A model generated the notes under the pieces. The model was not told the DNA's origin. It ran no database searches and saw only the letters and a program-made list of their open reading frames with translations. 42,983 nucleotides of DNA from Leisingera aquaemixtae (lineage in GTDB: Bacteria > Pseudomonadota > Alphaproteobacteria > Rhodobacterales > Rhodobacteraceae), in the NCBI RefSeq assembly GCF_019801145.1, contig NZ_JAHVJQ010000016.1:1-42983 (forward strand), read 5' to 3'. Below are positions 25,930-34,132 of this stretch, one piece after another. How positions within the stretch are numbered: position 1 is the first letter of the stretch; each line of letters starts with the position of its first letter. The translations under genes and the position numbers were made by a program.

Positions 25930-26312
25930 GTGCATGTGCGCAGTCAGTTCAGGGTGTCGGAACGAAAGGCCTGCCGTGTCCTGGGGCAGCATCGTTCCAC
26001 GGAGAGAAAGTTGCCAAGAGGCCGGGCCGGCGAGGCGCGCCCGGTCGCGGACATAATTGAGCTGGCGCGCCAATACGGCCTCTACGGTTACCGGCGGATC
26101 GCGGCCCTGCTGAGGGATGTCGGCTGGCAAGTGAACGACAAGCGTGTCGAACACCTGTGGCGGCGTGAGGGGCTGAAAGTGCCTGCGAAACAACCGAAGA
26201 AGGGACAAACGACGGATCATGTGTCCGGTTGTGGCCTGAGTATCGCAACCGCGCCTGCAGCTACCACTTCGTGAATTGCCGGACCGATGATGGAAAGGCC
26301 TTCAACGTCGCC
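25930..26312 (+). pseudogene. IS3-family transposase OrfB, frameshifted and truncated
   Basis: Reads VRSQFRVSERKACRVLGQHR and YGLYGYRRIAALLRDVGWQV, then VEHLWRREGLKVPAKQPKKG in one frame. Near 26200 the homology jumps to another frame (NDGSCVRLWPEYRNRACSYH, then FVNCRTDDGKAFNV), indicating a small deletion. The reading stops resembling IS3 at about 26310, just after the first catalytic Asp region (CRTDDGKAF), where recombinase sequence starts. Non-functional. Confidence 0.85.
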
Positions 26313-26888
26313 GCAGCGGGCGACTGCCATGACCGGCGGAAGGCCGCACACTCCCTCAAGAAGGTGGAGAGCCGGATACAAAACATCCTGACGGCAATCG
26401 AGGACGGCATGTACACCGCATCGATGGAGGACAAGGTGGCTGAGCTGGAAGGTGAGAAGGCCCGCCTAGAGGCGGTCATCGCTGCCAACCCGGAGCCCCC
26501 TGCCCTGCAGCTGCATCCGAGCCTCTCAGCCCGGTACCGGGAGCTGTTCGAGGATCTTGCTGGCTCTCTGAATGCGCAGGAAGTGAGGCGGGAGGCCACT
26601 TCGTCGTTGCGGGCGCTGATTTCGGAAGTTCGGATGGTTCCGGACACTGATGCGCCCAGCGGCCATCAGCTTGAACTTGTTGGGGAACTGGCGGGGATCA
26701 TGGCATTGGGGATGCCGGAATCGAAAAAGCCGCCCGCTGTTTGCATAGGCTTGGTCGGACACGGTGGCTGCGGGAGCAGGATTTGGACACTGTTTCATTC
26801 AAGCCCGATAACTTACCGCTGCGTCACCAGCCGCCATCCGTTGCAAGCGCTACTTAGGTATCTTCTTACGTCCACTGTGCGCAGATAG
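26313..26888 (+). pseudogene. Large serine recombinase, C-terminal fragment
   Basis: After the IS3 junction the reading KKVESRIQNILTAIEDGMYT then EDKVAELEGEKARLEAVIAA matches the coiled-coil C-terminal region of large serine recombinases and has the same layout as the tail of the recombinase at 41216-42888 (both end in a GCGSRI stretch). The catalytic, recombinase and zinc domains are absent. In the second copy the reading stops right after GCGSRI at a TGA; here that base triplet is TGG, so the frame runs on as non-homologous sequence to 26888. It marks the right end of an older element. Confidence 0.8.
26769..26785. repeat. 17-bp direct repeat, left copy (putative att core)
   Basis: TGCGGGAGCAGGATTTG, identical to 42871-42887, where it lies at the 3' end of the initiator tRNA gene. 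Here no tRNA follows; the sequence diverges two bases later. The left flank is a recombinase C-terminus at both places. The two copies bound a segment of about 16.1 kb. Confidence 0.8.
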
Positions 26889-27046
26889 CTGCCGCTGCAA
26901 AGTTGCGAACTGTGGCCGCCGTTCGGAACCTGACCGGGATATTACTGACATTCGCCGTAAGTGCAGTATGGGCGAAAGTCAGCAAGACGCAGAATGTGAC
27001 AACAGCAGCATGTATCGCCGGGCTCGTCCCAGAAACACCCTGAATA

Positions 27047-27349
27047 CTATGAAAGCCTCTTGGTTTCGCAAGCAATAGACTCACTCAGAATTTCCAAAGA
27101 GCCGTCAGCAACCAATTCAGCAACAAGATCTGCGACTCGTGCTTGCGCCTTACCCACGGAATCCGCGGCTTCGTCGAGTTCGTCCGCGTATTGGTCAGGA
27201 TTACCTGGGTTCTGGCGGCGCGACCGTGCCAGGCCCTTAGAGGCAACTGCAAATGCTTCGCGGGCCTCGGCATAGTCTTTGGCGGCGGCGATCACGGCTT
27301 GTATCCGCTCGAACTGCGTTTTTTTGTAGCTAACGGTATTGGCACTCAT
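27047..27349 (-). CDS. Hypothetical protein
   Basis: A 100-residue, soluble, mostly helical-looking protein, MSANTVSYKKTQFERIQAVI at the start, rich in Ala, Glu and Asp in its second half (ADELDEAADSVGKAQARVAD). An AGGAG site lies about 10 nt before the ATG. I recognise no family. It is the first gene inside the repeat-bounded segment and is transcribed outward, towards the left repeat, divergent from the XRE gene. Confidence 0.5.
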   Translation of the reverse strand: MSANTVSYKKTQFERIQAVIAAAKDYAEAREAFAVASKGLARSRRQNPGNPDQYADELDEAADSVGKAQARVADLVAELVADGSLEILSESIACETKRLS

Positions 27350-27495
27350 TCAAGAACACTCCTGGCAATTTCTGGGCAGGCCGGGCCTGTCGCGGTGATC
27401 CCCCTTCTGAACCGGCACTGCTCCAGTGAAACGGCACGATAGGCGTAAAATTCTACTGGCTCCACACGTTAGATCTGCCCCCCAGATATATACTT

Positions 27496-27557
27496 CTACC
27501 CCACTCAAGATCATGCTGCTAAAAACCGAAGTATAATTCTAATTGCTGACGGGGTAG
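27496..27557. promoter_or_regulatory. Possible autoregulated promoter of the XRE gene
   Basis: A TATAAT hexamer at 27532-27537 lies 25 bp before the XRE start. It is flanked by an inverted pair, CTACCCC (27496-27502) and GGGGTAG (27551-27557), that could be half sites of an autorepressor. No clear -35 box is visible, so support is weak. Confidence 0.3.
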
Positions 27558-27561
27558 TTCT

Positions 27562-27921
27562 ATGTATGATGCTGGCATGACTGGACAAGATGTAAGCTCG
27601 CACCCCGCGAATGATGTAAAGGCTGAGCGTTGGAGGCAGCGCCTGCGCCAGGCGCTGGACATCCGCGGCCTCGACTATGGCGAGATCTCTGAAGCCGCAG
27701 GCAACAACGCCGAATACGTCAGCAAAGTGTTGAACGGGCGCTTCAATCCCACTGTGGTACGTATCATGCGGATTTGTGAAGCGGCGAATATCGACATGGC
27801 CTATCTCTTTTCTGAAGAAACGGATTCAGTTGATCGCAGTGTTCTAAGCAAGGCGGCGGAACTTACCGAGGACGACGCCAAGCTAGTCAGCCGGCTTATC
27901 AACAGCGCCCGCTCGCGCTAG
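27562..27921 (+). CDS. XRE-family HTH transcriptional regulator
   Basis: A 119-residue protein with one helix-turn-helix of the Cro/C1 type at about residues 24-78 (RWRQRLRQALDIRGLDYGEI, EAAGNNAEYVSKVLNGRFNP, then RIMRICEAANIDMAYLFSEE). A short acidic C-terminal tail follows. Two starts are possible (27562 or 27577). It lies between the hypothetical gene and luxR. Such single-domain regulators are common on integrated elements, where they control excision or neighbouring cargo; its target here is not evident. Confidence 0.8.
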   Translation: MYDAGMTGQDVSSHPANDVKAERWRQRLRQALDIRGLDYGEISEAAGNNAEYVSKVLNGRFNPTVVRIMRICEAANIDMAYLFSEETDSVDRSVLSKAAELTEDDAKLVSRLINSARSR

Positions 27922-28067
27922 CTCTATCCTTTCAATGATTTTAATAAACAAATGGGTTCCCTGACTTGGCCATTCCCGATTGGCGGCAGCAACTGAGTGC
28001 AAGAGCGTTTCAAGAGTGGATGCGGTAATTTTGTCTCTTTGCACTTCCCCCTCCGGCCTGATGAAAA

Positions 28068-28085
28068 ATTATCATTTGTGATAAT
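28068..28085. promoter_or_regulatory. Lux-box-like palindrome upstream of luxR
   Basis: ATTATCATTTGTGATAAT, arms ATTATCA/TGATAAT around TTTG, about 36 bp before the luxR start. Its core ATCATTTGTGAT matches the reverse complement of the palindrome before luxI (ATCACTTGTGAT) at 11 of 12 positions. Two near-identical palindromes before both partners of a LuxR/LuxI pair are likely binding sites for this LuxR. Confidence 0.65.
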
Positions 28086-28121
28086 CGCCTAAAACGATAT
28101 GTTTGAACTAAGTTGCATACT

Positions 28122-28757
28122 ATGCGTGTGGTTCACAATATGAGAAGTGATATTCGGGGCGTTCTTTTAAGGTCATTGGATCAATTATCGGAATGCGGCT
28201 ATTCCATCGGAGTCGGCTTTGACGGCGTAGAGCCGGTCTTTGTTCACAGCACCTACAACCAGCGCTGGATAGACAGATATGTCGATCAGGGTTACCTGCT
28301 GATAGATCCGACTATTCAATTCGGGCTGAGCAGCACCGGCCAGGCAACCTGGAAGGAGCTTGAACGCCTTTTCCCGTCATCCAGAGCATTTTTTGAAGAT
28401 GCCGCGAACTATGGGCTGCACCACGGGAATACCCTGGCGATCAGCGCTGACGGGCGTGTCTCGGTTCTGAGCTGCTCCGGCCCTGAGTGGGGCAAAGAGG
28501 ACCTGCGGATCGCGCGCACAGCTCTGCACGCGCTTCACGCACTGGAGTACGAGCCGTCAAACCCGGTTACGCTGACGGAGCCGGTGAAGGATGTCCTCCG
28601 CCTGATGTGCGGCGGCTGCAAGGATCAGGAAATCGCGGACCGTTTGGGCGTGAAGCTGGAAACCGTCCGGGCAAGACGTAGAACCGCCCTGCAGGCGCTT
28701 GAAGCGAAAACAAGCGCGCAGCTCATATCACAAGTGATAAAATTCAAACTAATCTGA
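28122..28757 (+). CDS. LuxR-family quorum-sensing transcriptional regulator
   Basis: A protein of about 211 residues. The N-terminal autoinducer-binding domain keeps the Trp/Tyr/Asp pattern (YNQRWIDRYVDQGYLLIDPT and a following W in QATWKELERLF). The C-terminal GerE-type HTH reads LTEPVKDVLRLMCGGCKDQE and IADRLGVKLETVRARRRTA. The usual LTxREREVL lead has LTEPVKDVL, so the normally invariant Glu is replaced. Starts at 28122 or 28140 are both possible and no good ribosome site is seen. It is encoded 61 bp before luxI in the same direction and most likely senses the product of that synthase. Confidence 0.88.
   Translation: MRVVHNMRSDIRGVLLRSLDQLSECGYSIGVGFDGVEPVFVHSTYNQRWIDRYVDQGYLLIDPTIQFGLSSTGQATWKELERLFPSSRAFFEDAANYGLHHGNTLAISADGRVSVLSCSGPEWGKEDLRIARTALHALHALEYEPSNPVTLTEPVKDVLRLMCGGCKDQEIADRLGVKLETVRARRRTALQALEAKTSAQLISQVIKFKLI
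28726..28739. promoter_or_regulatory. Lux-box-like palindrome at the luxR 3' end, before luxI
   Basis: TATCACAAGTGATA has perfect 6-bp arms (TATCAC/GTGATA). It lies inside the last codons of luxR, 79 bp before the luxI start, a suitable place for activating luxI. It is the partner of the palindrome at 28068-28085. Confidence 0.6.
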
Positions 28758-28818
28758 AGGTTGAATATTTCAAACGGCTAAGGCCGTTTCAACATGGCGC
28801 TGCAATTAGGAGAGCGCC

Positions 28819-29484
28819 ATGCAATTACACATCTTTCCATTCGAACAGCGGTCCGCCTTCAAAGCGGAGTACCAAGGCTTCCTCGCGCTGCGCAAACAAA
28901 AGCTGGTAGACGAACTAGGCTGGGGATTGCATCACGACGGAACCTTCGAGCTGGATCAGTACGACCGGCCGGGAGCTATCTATTCCCTCGTGACGAGGGG
29001 CAGCCGGATCATTGCCGGAGCCCGCGCCGCCTCATGCGGCGATAGTGACGGATACTGGAGCTACATGCTCAAGGACGCTAGGGACGGCAAGATCCAGGGC
29101 ATCCCCGGAGGGCTGCTCAGCGAGTACCCGGAGACAAACCGGACCTGGGAATGCACGCGGTTCGTCATGGACGAAACCCGCGCGGACACGGCACAGCCTT
29201 CCATCGAAACCAAGCTCGTCGTCGCCGGACTGTGCATGGCGGCGTTCAGCTTCGGGGCATCCGAAATGATGTCCCTGTCGCCCCGCGGCCTGGGGCTGCT
29301 GCTGAAACGGTTCGGCTACAAAGTCCGGAAAGAGGCCGCCCGCTACATCTGCGGCGACGACGGGCGCGAGTACCGGCCGTTTCTGATGGCCTGCAATCCC
29401 GCGGTCAACCAGGATCTGGCCGCTCACTACATTTCGCCTGGCTCCCTGCCCGTCGCACCGCTGCAACTACAAGGAGCCGCCTAA
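28819..29484 (+). CDS. Acyl-homoserine-lactone synthase (LuxI family)
   Basis: A 221-residue autoinducer synthase. The conserved N-terminal residues are present: Arg in LALRKQKLVDELGW, Trp in the same stretch, the acidic FELDQYDRPGAIY, Arg in IAGARAAS, and the WECTRFVMDE motif (Glu and Arg). It would join S-adenosylmethionine and an acyl-ACP to make an N-acyl-homoserine lactone. A strong AGGAG site precedes the ATG at 28819. Side-chain length and oxidation of the signal cannot be predicted. The C-terminus (about residues 190-221) is variable, as usual. Confidence 0.92.
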   Translation: MQLHIFPFEQRSAFKAEYQGFLALRKQKLVDELGWGLHHDGTFELDQYDRPGAIYSLVTRGSRIIAGARAASCGDSDGYWSYMLKDARDGKIQGIPGGLLSEYPETNRTWECTRFVMDETRADTAQPSIETKLVVAGLCMAAFSFGASEMMSLSPRGLGLLLKRFGYKVRKEAARYICGDDGREYRPFLMACNPAVNQDLAAHYISPGSLPVAPLQLQGAA

Positions 29485-30285
29485 CAAAAAATACTGGTTC
29501 AATGTCCATGCTTAGCTTTTGACTGTTCGGCTTTAGGTGGCCGGGTTAGATCACTACGGGTAGCCGGATGCTCCCGGACTCGAAAGCCGGATCACCCCGG
29601 AATACCCACCCCGCTCTGCAGCCAATCTAAGCCCCAAATTGAATGGTCGGTCAGTGCTGTTTGCCCCACGCTTCACGCGCTAAGGCTTGAGCACTGGCTG
29701 ATGACCAGTATGGGCTACAGCTGATTTCAGCAACGATGCAGCATCCGCCATTTGGAATATCCCACCCGAGTGAAGGACGGCTCTTTGCAGACATTGGTCA
29801 AGAGTTCGATTTGCTGCGGTGCAGCCTGTCATCAAAGGTTTTCGCCACGTCCGTGAAATCGTGTTTGGCTCGTACCCGCGCCGCCGGAACCAAGCCTGCT
29901 CGTCCAAAAGTTCAAGAAGGCGGGCTGGCCCGTTTTGGCTGCCTAGTGCTTTACGGTCATCCGATAAAAGCGATTGCAATGTCCAGCGGCGCGGCTTTAG
30001 AACTCAGTCCTTCGGCAGTCCGAGGCTTTGCAGGGAATACAGCATTGGATGTCTCATCCCCTGCTTGGTTCCAGGCAGGGAATGGGGCTTCGGGCGAGAT
30101 CAGACATCATGGCTGGAACGGTCGCCCAATGTCACGTTCAGGATCACTCCCTTGCCCTTGCTCAAGACCACGGGAAATTCCCGCTAGGTGACAGGACAGT
30201 CCCGGTCATAGCCTGGCTTGCAGAACTAATGCTGATCATAGGGGGCAATTCAGGCAGGCTGCGGAAAGCGGTTTCTATCGGAAAC
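29485..30285. other. 801-bp stretch without a supportable gene
   Basis: Both strands hold only short overlapping frames. A minus-strand frame (29680-29979, ending near LLDEQAWFRRRGYEPNTISR when read from its start) vaguely resembles a decayed transposase, but I cannot assign a family. No promoter, hairpin or RNA gene stands out. It separates the quorum-sensing genes from the convergent 5-oxoprolinase operon. Confidence 0.4.
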
Positions 30286-31059
30286 TTAAAGTGCCGCGCC
30301 ATTGGTTTTGGCAAGGCTTATGCCACTGTCCTGCAGCGCACTGCGCACGGCAACTGCAATTGCAAGGGCTGCCGGGGTGTCACCATGAAGGCAGATGGTG
30401 TCGATCCGGGTTCCGATCCGTTTTCCGCTGGCTGTTATTATGGCTCCCTCGCGCACCATCTCTACCATCCGCCGCCCAGCCTCTGCCGGGTCATGTATCA
30501 CAGCGCCCGGCAGGCTGCGGTCCACCAGCGTCGCATCGTCGTTATAGGCGCGGTCGGCAAAGATCTCGCACGCAGTGTTGCACCCCACTTCCTGTGCTGC
30601 CTGCTGCTGGGCGGTGCCCGCCAGCACCATCACGATGATCGCCGGATCGACTGACAAGGCCGCCTGATAGCAGGCCCGCGCCATCCCAATGTCTTCCGAG
30701 GCCATATTGGCCAGCGCCCCGTGCAGCTTCAGATGCCGCACTGCACCTCCGGCTGCGCGCGCCATTGCCTGCGCTGCACCCAGCTGGTAGCGCACCATGT
30801 TGCCCAGCGTCCCATAGGACACTGACATCCGGCGGCGGCCAAAGCCCTGCAGGTCGGGAAAGCCCGGATGCGCGCCAATCCCAACATCCTTGACCACCGC
30901 ATTCTTCATAGTCGCGGCCATCACATCCGGATCGCCCGCGTGAAAGCCGCAGGCGATATTGGCCGAGGTCACGATATCAAGCAGCCCGGTATCATCTCCT
31001 AAGGACCAGCTGCCAAAGCTTTCGCCCATGTCGGCATTCAGATCGACAGTCCTGGTCAT
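30286..31059 (-). CDS. pxpA: 5-oxoprolinase subunit A (LamB/YcsF family)
   Basis: A 257-residue LamB/YcsF protein: VDLNADMGESFGSWSLGDD, NIACGFHAGDPDVMAATM, GAHPGFPDLQGFGRR and HGDTPAALAIAVAVR near the C-terminus. With PxpB and PxpC it forms the ATP-dependent prokaryotic 5-oxoprolinase that opens pyroglutamate to glutamate. It is the last gene of the minus-strand operon, 9 bp after pxpC. The length is normal. Confidence 0.92.
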   Translation of the reverse strand: MTRTVDLNADMGESFGSWSLGDDTGLLDIVTSANIACGFHAGDPDVMAATMKNAVVKDVGIGAHPGFPDLQGFGRRRMSVSYGTLGNMVRYQLGAAQAMARAAGGAVRHLKLHGALANMASEDIGMARACYQAALSVDPAIIVMVLAGTAQQQAAQEVGCNTACEIFADRAYNDDATLVDRSLPGAVIHDPAEAGRRMVEMVREGAIITASGKRIGTRIDTICLHGDTPAALAIAVAVRSALQDSGISLAKTNGAAL

Positions 31060-31068
31060 GTCATCTCC

Positions 31069-32085
31069 TCACACGACATCATCTTCACCGGCAATCGCGC
31101 CGCTGATCAGCTGATAGGACAGCAGGTTGGACATGGTGCGCGGGTCCCGGATCAGCGGAAAGCACAGGCTGCCCAGACCCTTACGCCGCTCCGCCTCGGC
31201 CCGCTCCAGCGCCACCGCTTCCTCCAGCGCAATGAAACGGAACTTCAGCGCCACTCCCGCCGCCGCCTGCGCCAGCACGGGCAGATCGCAAGGAAGAACC
31301 GTGCCGATCCGCGGATAGCCGCCCGTGGTCTGGCATTCCGACAGCAGAACATAAGGCGTGCCATCGCCGGTCACCTGGATATCGCCAGGCACGATCACCT
31401 CCGACACCACCGTGCGCGCGCCTTCAGGGCGGAAGCCCACGCCACTGCCCTCCAGCGGCACACCCATGCGGTTGCCTCTGGCGCCGCGGCGGAAGGTTGA
31501 CTGCTCGAACCGCGAAAGCTCAGCTTGCGGGAACAGCGCCGTCTGCAGACTGGGCACAACCCGCACCGTGCCGCCCTCGAACCGGTTCTCGGGCGCCAGC
31601 CCAAGCCCGGTGGTGCGGCCGCTGTCAGGACCGGTTTCCAGCACTTCCCCTTCTGCCAGCGGCGTGCCAATGCCCCCTGCCAGATGCGCCGAACGCGCGC
31701 CCAGAAGCTCCGGTGTCTCAATGCCGCCGCCCACGTGCAGATAGCCAAAGCTGCCGCTGCGTGCCATGCCGATGGCCAGCCGCGCGCCCGCGGGCAACAA
31801 GTAGCTGGCGTTCCAGGCCACAGCGGCACCGTCGATGCTCGCCCGCATCGGCGCGCCGGTCAGGGCAATGCGCAGATCGTTGTTCGCCTGAAACTCGCCG
31901 CCCATACCGGCCATCTCGACCGCCGCTAGATCCGCGCCCTGCCCCAGCAGCGCCGCGCCCTCGGCCAGCGCCAGCCGGTCGGCAGCGCCGCCGCGCGAGA
32001 CCCCGTATTCCAGCCAGCCCGGGCGGCCGCTGTCCTGAACCGTCACCCGTGGTCCGGCGCGTAAGACGGTCAATGTACCGCTCAT
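31069..32085 (-). CDS. pxpC: 5-oxoprolinase subunit C (biotin-dependent carboxyltransferase-like)
   Basis: A 338-residue protein of the KipA/PxpC family: VLRAGPRVTVQDSGRPGWLE, YGVSRGGAADRLALAEGAAL, GYLHVGGGIETPELLGARSA and, near the end, LLSECQTTGGYPRIGTVLPC and DLPVLAQAAAG. It overlaps pxpB by ATGA. The similarity to urea-amidolyase domains gives misleading automatic names such as allophanate hydrolase subunit 2. The order pxpB-pxpC-pxpA is a common one. Confidence 0.9.
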   Translation of the reverse strand: MSGTLTVLRAGPRVTVQDSGRPGWLEYGVSRGGAADRLALAEGAALLGQGADLAAVEMAGMGGEFQANNDLRIALTGAPMRASIDGAAVAWNASYLLPAGARLAIGMARSGSFGYLHVGGGIETPELLGARSAHLAGGIGTPLAEGEVLETGPDSGRTTGLGLAPENRFEGGTVRVVPSLQTALFPQAELSRFEQSTFRRGARGNRMGVPLEGSGVGFRPEGARTVVSEVIVPGDIQVTGDGTPYVLLSECQTTGGYPRIGTVLPCDLPVLAQAAAGVALKFRFIALEEAVALERAEAERRKGLGSLCFPLIRDPRTMSNLLSYQLISGAIAGEDDVV

Positions 32086-32828
32086 GTCAGCGCCTCCCCC
32101 TTGGCGCCGCCCAGCGGATCGCGACGCAATCCCTGCAGCTCTTCCGGCGTCACCGGTGTGAATTGCACCTCATCGCCGGGGCGCAGCAGGAACGGCTCCT
32201 CCGCATCCGGGTGGAACAGCCGCACCGCGGTCTGGCCCGCGTGCATCCAGCCGGTGGGCGTGGCCACCGAGAACAGCACCAGCTGCCGGATCGCCACCGC
32301 CAGCGCACCTTCGGGAATGCGGGTGGTCAGCTGGGTCTGGCGCGGGATGTCCCAGGCCTCCGGCAGCTCGCCCAGATAGGGCTGGCCGGGGGCAAAGCCG
32401 ATGGTCTGCACCCGCACCCGTGCCGCCGATAGCGAGGCCACCGCCTCTGCCTCTGTCATGCCCGCGGCCTCTGCCGCCTGCGGCAGTTGCGGCGCCAGCT
32501 CTGTGCCGAACACCGCCGGAATCCGCCAAAGGCGGCGCTGGCGGGGCAGCGCGGCCGCATACCAGTCGCGCTGCGCCAGCAGCGCCCCCAGCCGCGCCCG
32601 CAAGCCCGCATGGTCCAGGTACCGCAGGTCGAACCGCACATAAGCTGACACCAGCGAGGTTGAGACTTCCTCGACCCCGTCCCAGCTTTCCTCCGCCAGC
32701 GCGGCGCGAAACGCCAGGGCGGCGCGGTTGGCAGGCTCGCTCAGGCGGCTGCCAAAGCTCACCAGCATCCCGTCCACACCCACCGTGCGGACTTCGGTGA
32801 GAGGCGGTGCTGTGCTCACCTCAGTCAT
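32082..32828 (-). CDS. pxpB: 5-oxoprolinase subunit B (KipI/PxpB family)
   Basis: A 248-residue protein: DGMLVSFGSRLSEPANRAAL, TSLVSAYVRFDL, IPAVFGTELAPQLPQAAEAA, TIGFAPGQPYLGELPE and TPTGWMHAGQTAVRLFHPDA. These match PxpB/KipI; Gly-x-Pro-rich C-terminal motifs are conserved. The reading frame is open much further upstream inside dctM, but the start at 32828 overlaps the dctM stop by ATGA and gives a normal length. It links the TRAP transporter and the enzyme genes translationally. Confidence 0.9.
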   Translation of the reverse strand: MTEVSTAPPLTEVRTVGVDGMLVSFGSRLSEPANRAALAFRAALAEESWDGVEEVSTSLVSAYVRFDLRYLDHAGLRARLGALLAQRDWYAAALPRQRRLWRIPAVFGTELAPQLPQAAEAAGMTEAEAVASLSAARVRVQTIGFAPGQPYLGELPEAWDIPRQTQLTTRIPEGALAVAIRQLVLFSVATPTGWMHAGQTAVRLFHPDAEEPFLLRPGDEVQFTPVTPEELQGLRRDPLGGAKGEALT

Positions 32829-34123
32829 CACATCTGCTCCGGCAGGTAGGTCACGATTGTCGGGAACAGCACGATCAGCACCAGCGCCACGATCATCAGG
32901 AAGAAGAACGGCAGCGCCGCCTTGGCCACGGTCAGTATGTCCCGCCCGGTCAGCGACTGCAGAACAAACAGGTTGAAGCCGACCGGCGGGGTGATCTGCG
33001 ACATCTCCACCACGATCACCAGGAAGATGCCGAACCACAGCGGATCGATGCCCGCTTCCAGCACCATCGGCATGATCACCGACGCCGTCAGCACCACCAC
33101 GGAGATTCCGTCGAGGAAGCAGCCCATGATCACAAAGAAGATGGTCAGCGCCGCCAGCAAAGTGAAGGTCGACAGGTTCAGCGAGCCAATCCACTCCGCC
33201 AGAATGCGTGGAATCCCGGTGAAGCCCATCGCCACGGTCAGGAACGAGGCGCCTGCCAGGATAAAGGCGATCATGCAGGAGGTGACGGTCGCCCCCATCA
33301 GCCCCTCGGTGAAGCTCTGCCGGGTCAGCGAGCCGCTCTGCCACGACAACAGCAGCGCCAGCACTACGCCAACAGCGGCGGCATCGGTGGGCGAAGCGAT
33401 GCCTGCATAGATGGAGCCGATCACCCCGCCGATCAGCAGCACCACCGGCAGCAGCCTGCGAGCGCGCTTCAGCTTCTCGCGGAAGTTGGCGGCGATGTCC
33501 TCTGTCGGCAGCTTGTTGCGGTTGAGCAGCGCCCAGACCACCACATAGCCCACGAACAACCCGACCAGCAGCACGCCGGGCAGCACGCCCGCGACAAACA
33601 GCCGGGCGATGGATTGCTCGGTCGCCACGCCATAGACGATCAGGATGATCGACGGCGGGATCAGCAGCCCCAGCGTTGCAGAACCGGCAAGCGTGCCGAT
33701 CACCAGCTTCTCAGGGTAGCCGCGGCGGGCCAGCTCCGGGATCGACAGCTTGCCGATGGTGGCGGCGGTTGCAGCGGACGACCCCGACACCGCGGCAAAG
33801 ATCCCGCAGGCAAAGACGTTCACATGCAGCAGCTGCCCCGGCAGCCGGTTCATCCAGGGCGAAAGCCCGGTGAACATGTCCTCCGACAGGCGCGAGCGGA
33901 ACAGGATCTCGCCCATCCAGATGAAAAGCGGCAGCGCCGCCAAAGCCCAGGAGTTGCTGTGGCCCCACATGGTGGTGGCCATCACCAGCCCCAGCGGCGC
34001 CTCGGTGAACAGCGCCATGGCGGCAATGCCTACGCCCAAGAGGGCAAAGGCCACCCACAGGCCTGCACCCAGGAACAGGAAAAGAAGGACCAGAAGAATG
34101 ATGGAAAGCGCGGCAACCGACAT
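32828..34123 (-). CDS. TRAP transporter large permease subunit (DctM type), pxp-linked
   Basis: A 431-residue hydrophobic protein with DctM motifs WALAALPLFIWMGEILFRS, FAAVSGSSAATAATIGKL, LGLLIPPSIILIVYGV, ASPTDAAAVGVV and QITPPVGFNLFVLQSLTG. It overlaps pxpB by ATGA, so transport and 5-oxoprolinase are coupled. The substrate is probably pyroglutamate; Bordetella TRAP receptors DctP6 and DctP7 are known to bind it. Confidence 0.9.
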   Translation of the reverse strand: MSVAALSIILLVLLFLFLGAGLWVAFALLGVGIAAMALFTEAPLGLVMATTMWGHSNSWALAALPLFIWMGEILFRSRLSEDMFTGLSPWMNRLPGQLLHVNVFACGIFAAVSGSSAATAATIGKLSIPELARRGYPEKLVIGTLAGSATLGLLIPPSIILIVYGVATEQSIARLFVAGVLPGVLLVGLFVGYVVVWALLNRNKLPTEDIAANFREKLKRARRLLPVVLLIGGVIGSIYAGIASPTDAAAVGVVLALLLSWQSGSLTRQSFTEGLMGATVTSCMIAFILAGASFLTVAMGFTGIPRILAEWIGSLNLSTFTLLAALTIFFVIMGCFLDGISVVVLTASVIMPMVLEAGIDPLWFGIFLVIVVEMSQITPPVGFNLFVLQSLTGRDILTVAKAALPFFFLMIVALVLIVLFPTIVTYLPEQM

Positions 34124-34132
34124 GATGATCCC

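Larger units (their letters stand above)
25583..26312 (+). mobile_element. IS3-family insertion sequence, 3'-truncated
   Basis: A left-end-like sequence (CTGAAGTGCTCC) precedes an IS3 orfA (25625) and a frameshifted orfB (25930) whose DDE core is lost. At about 26310 the orfB reading passes directly into serine-recombinase sequence, so the right half of the IS, including its right repeat, has been deleted. The element cannot move on its own. Confidence 0.75.
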
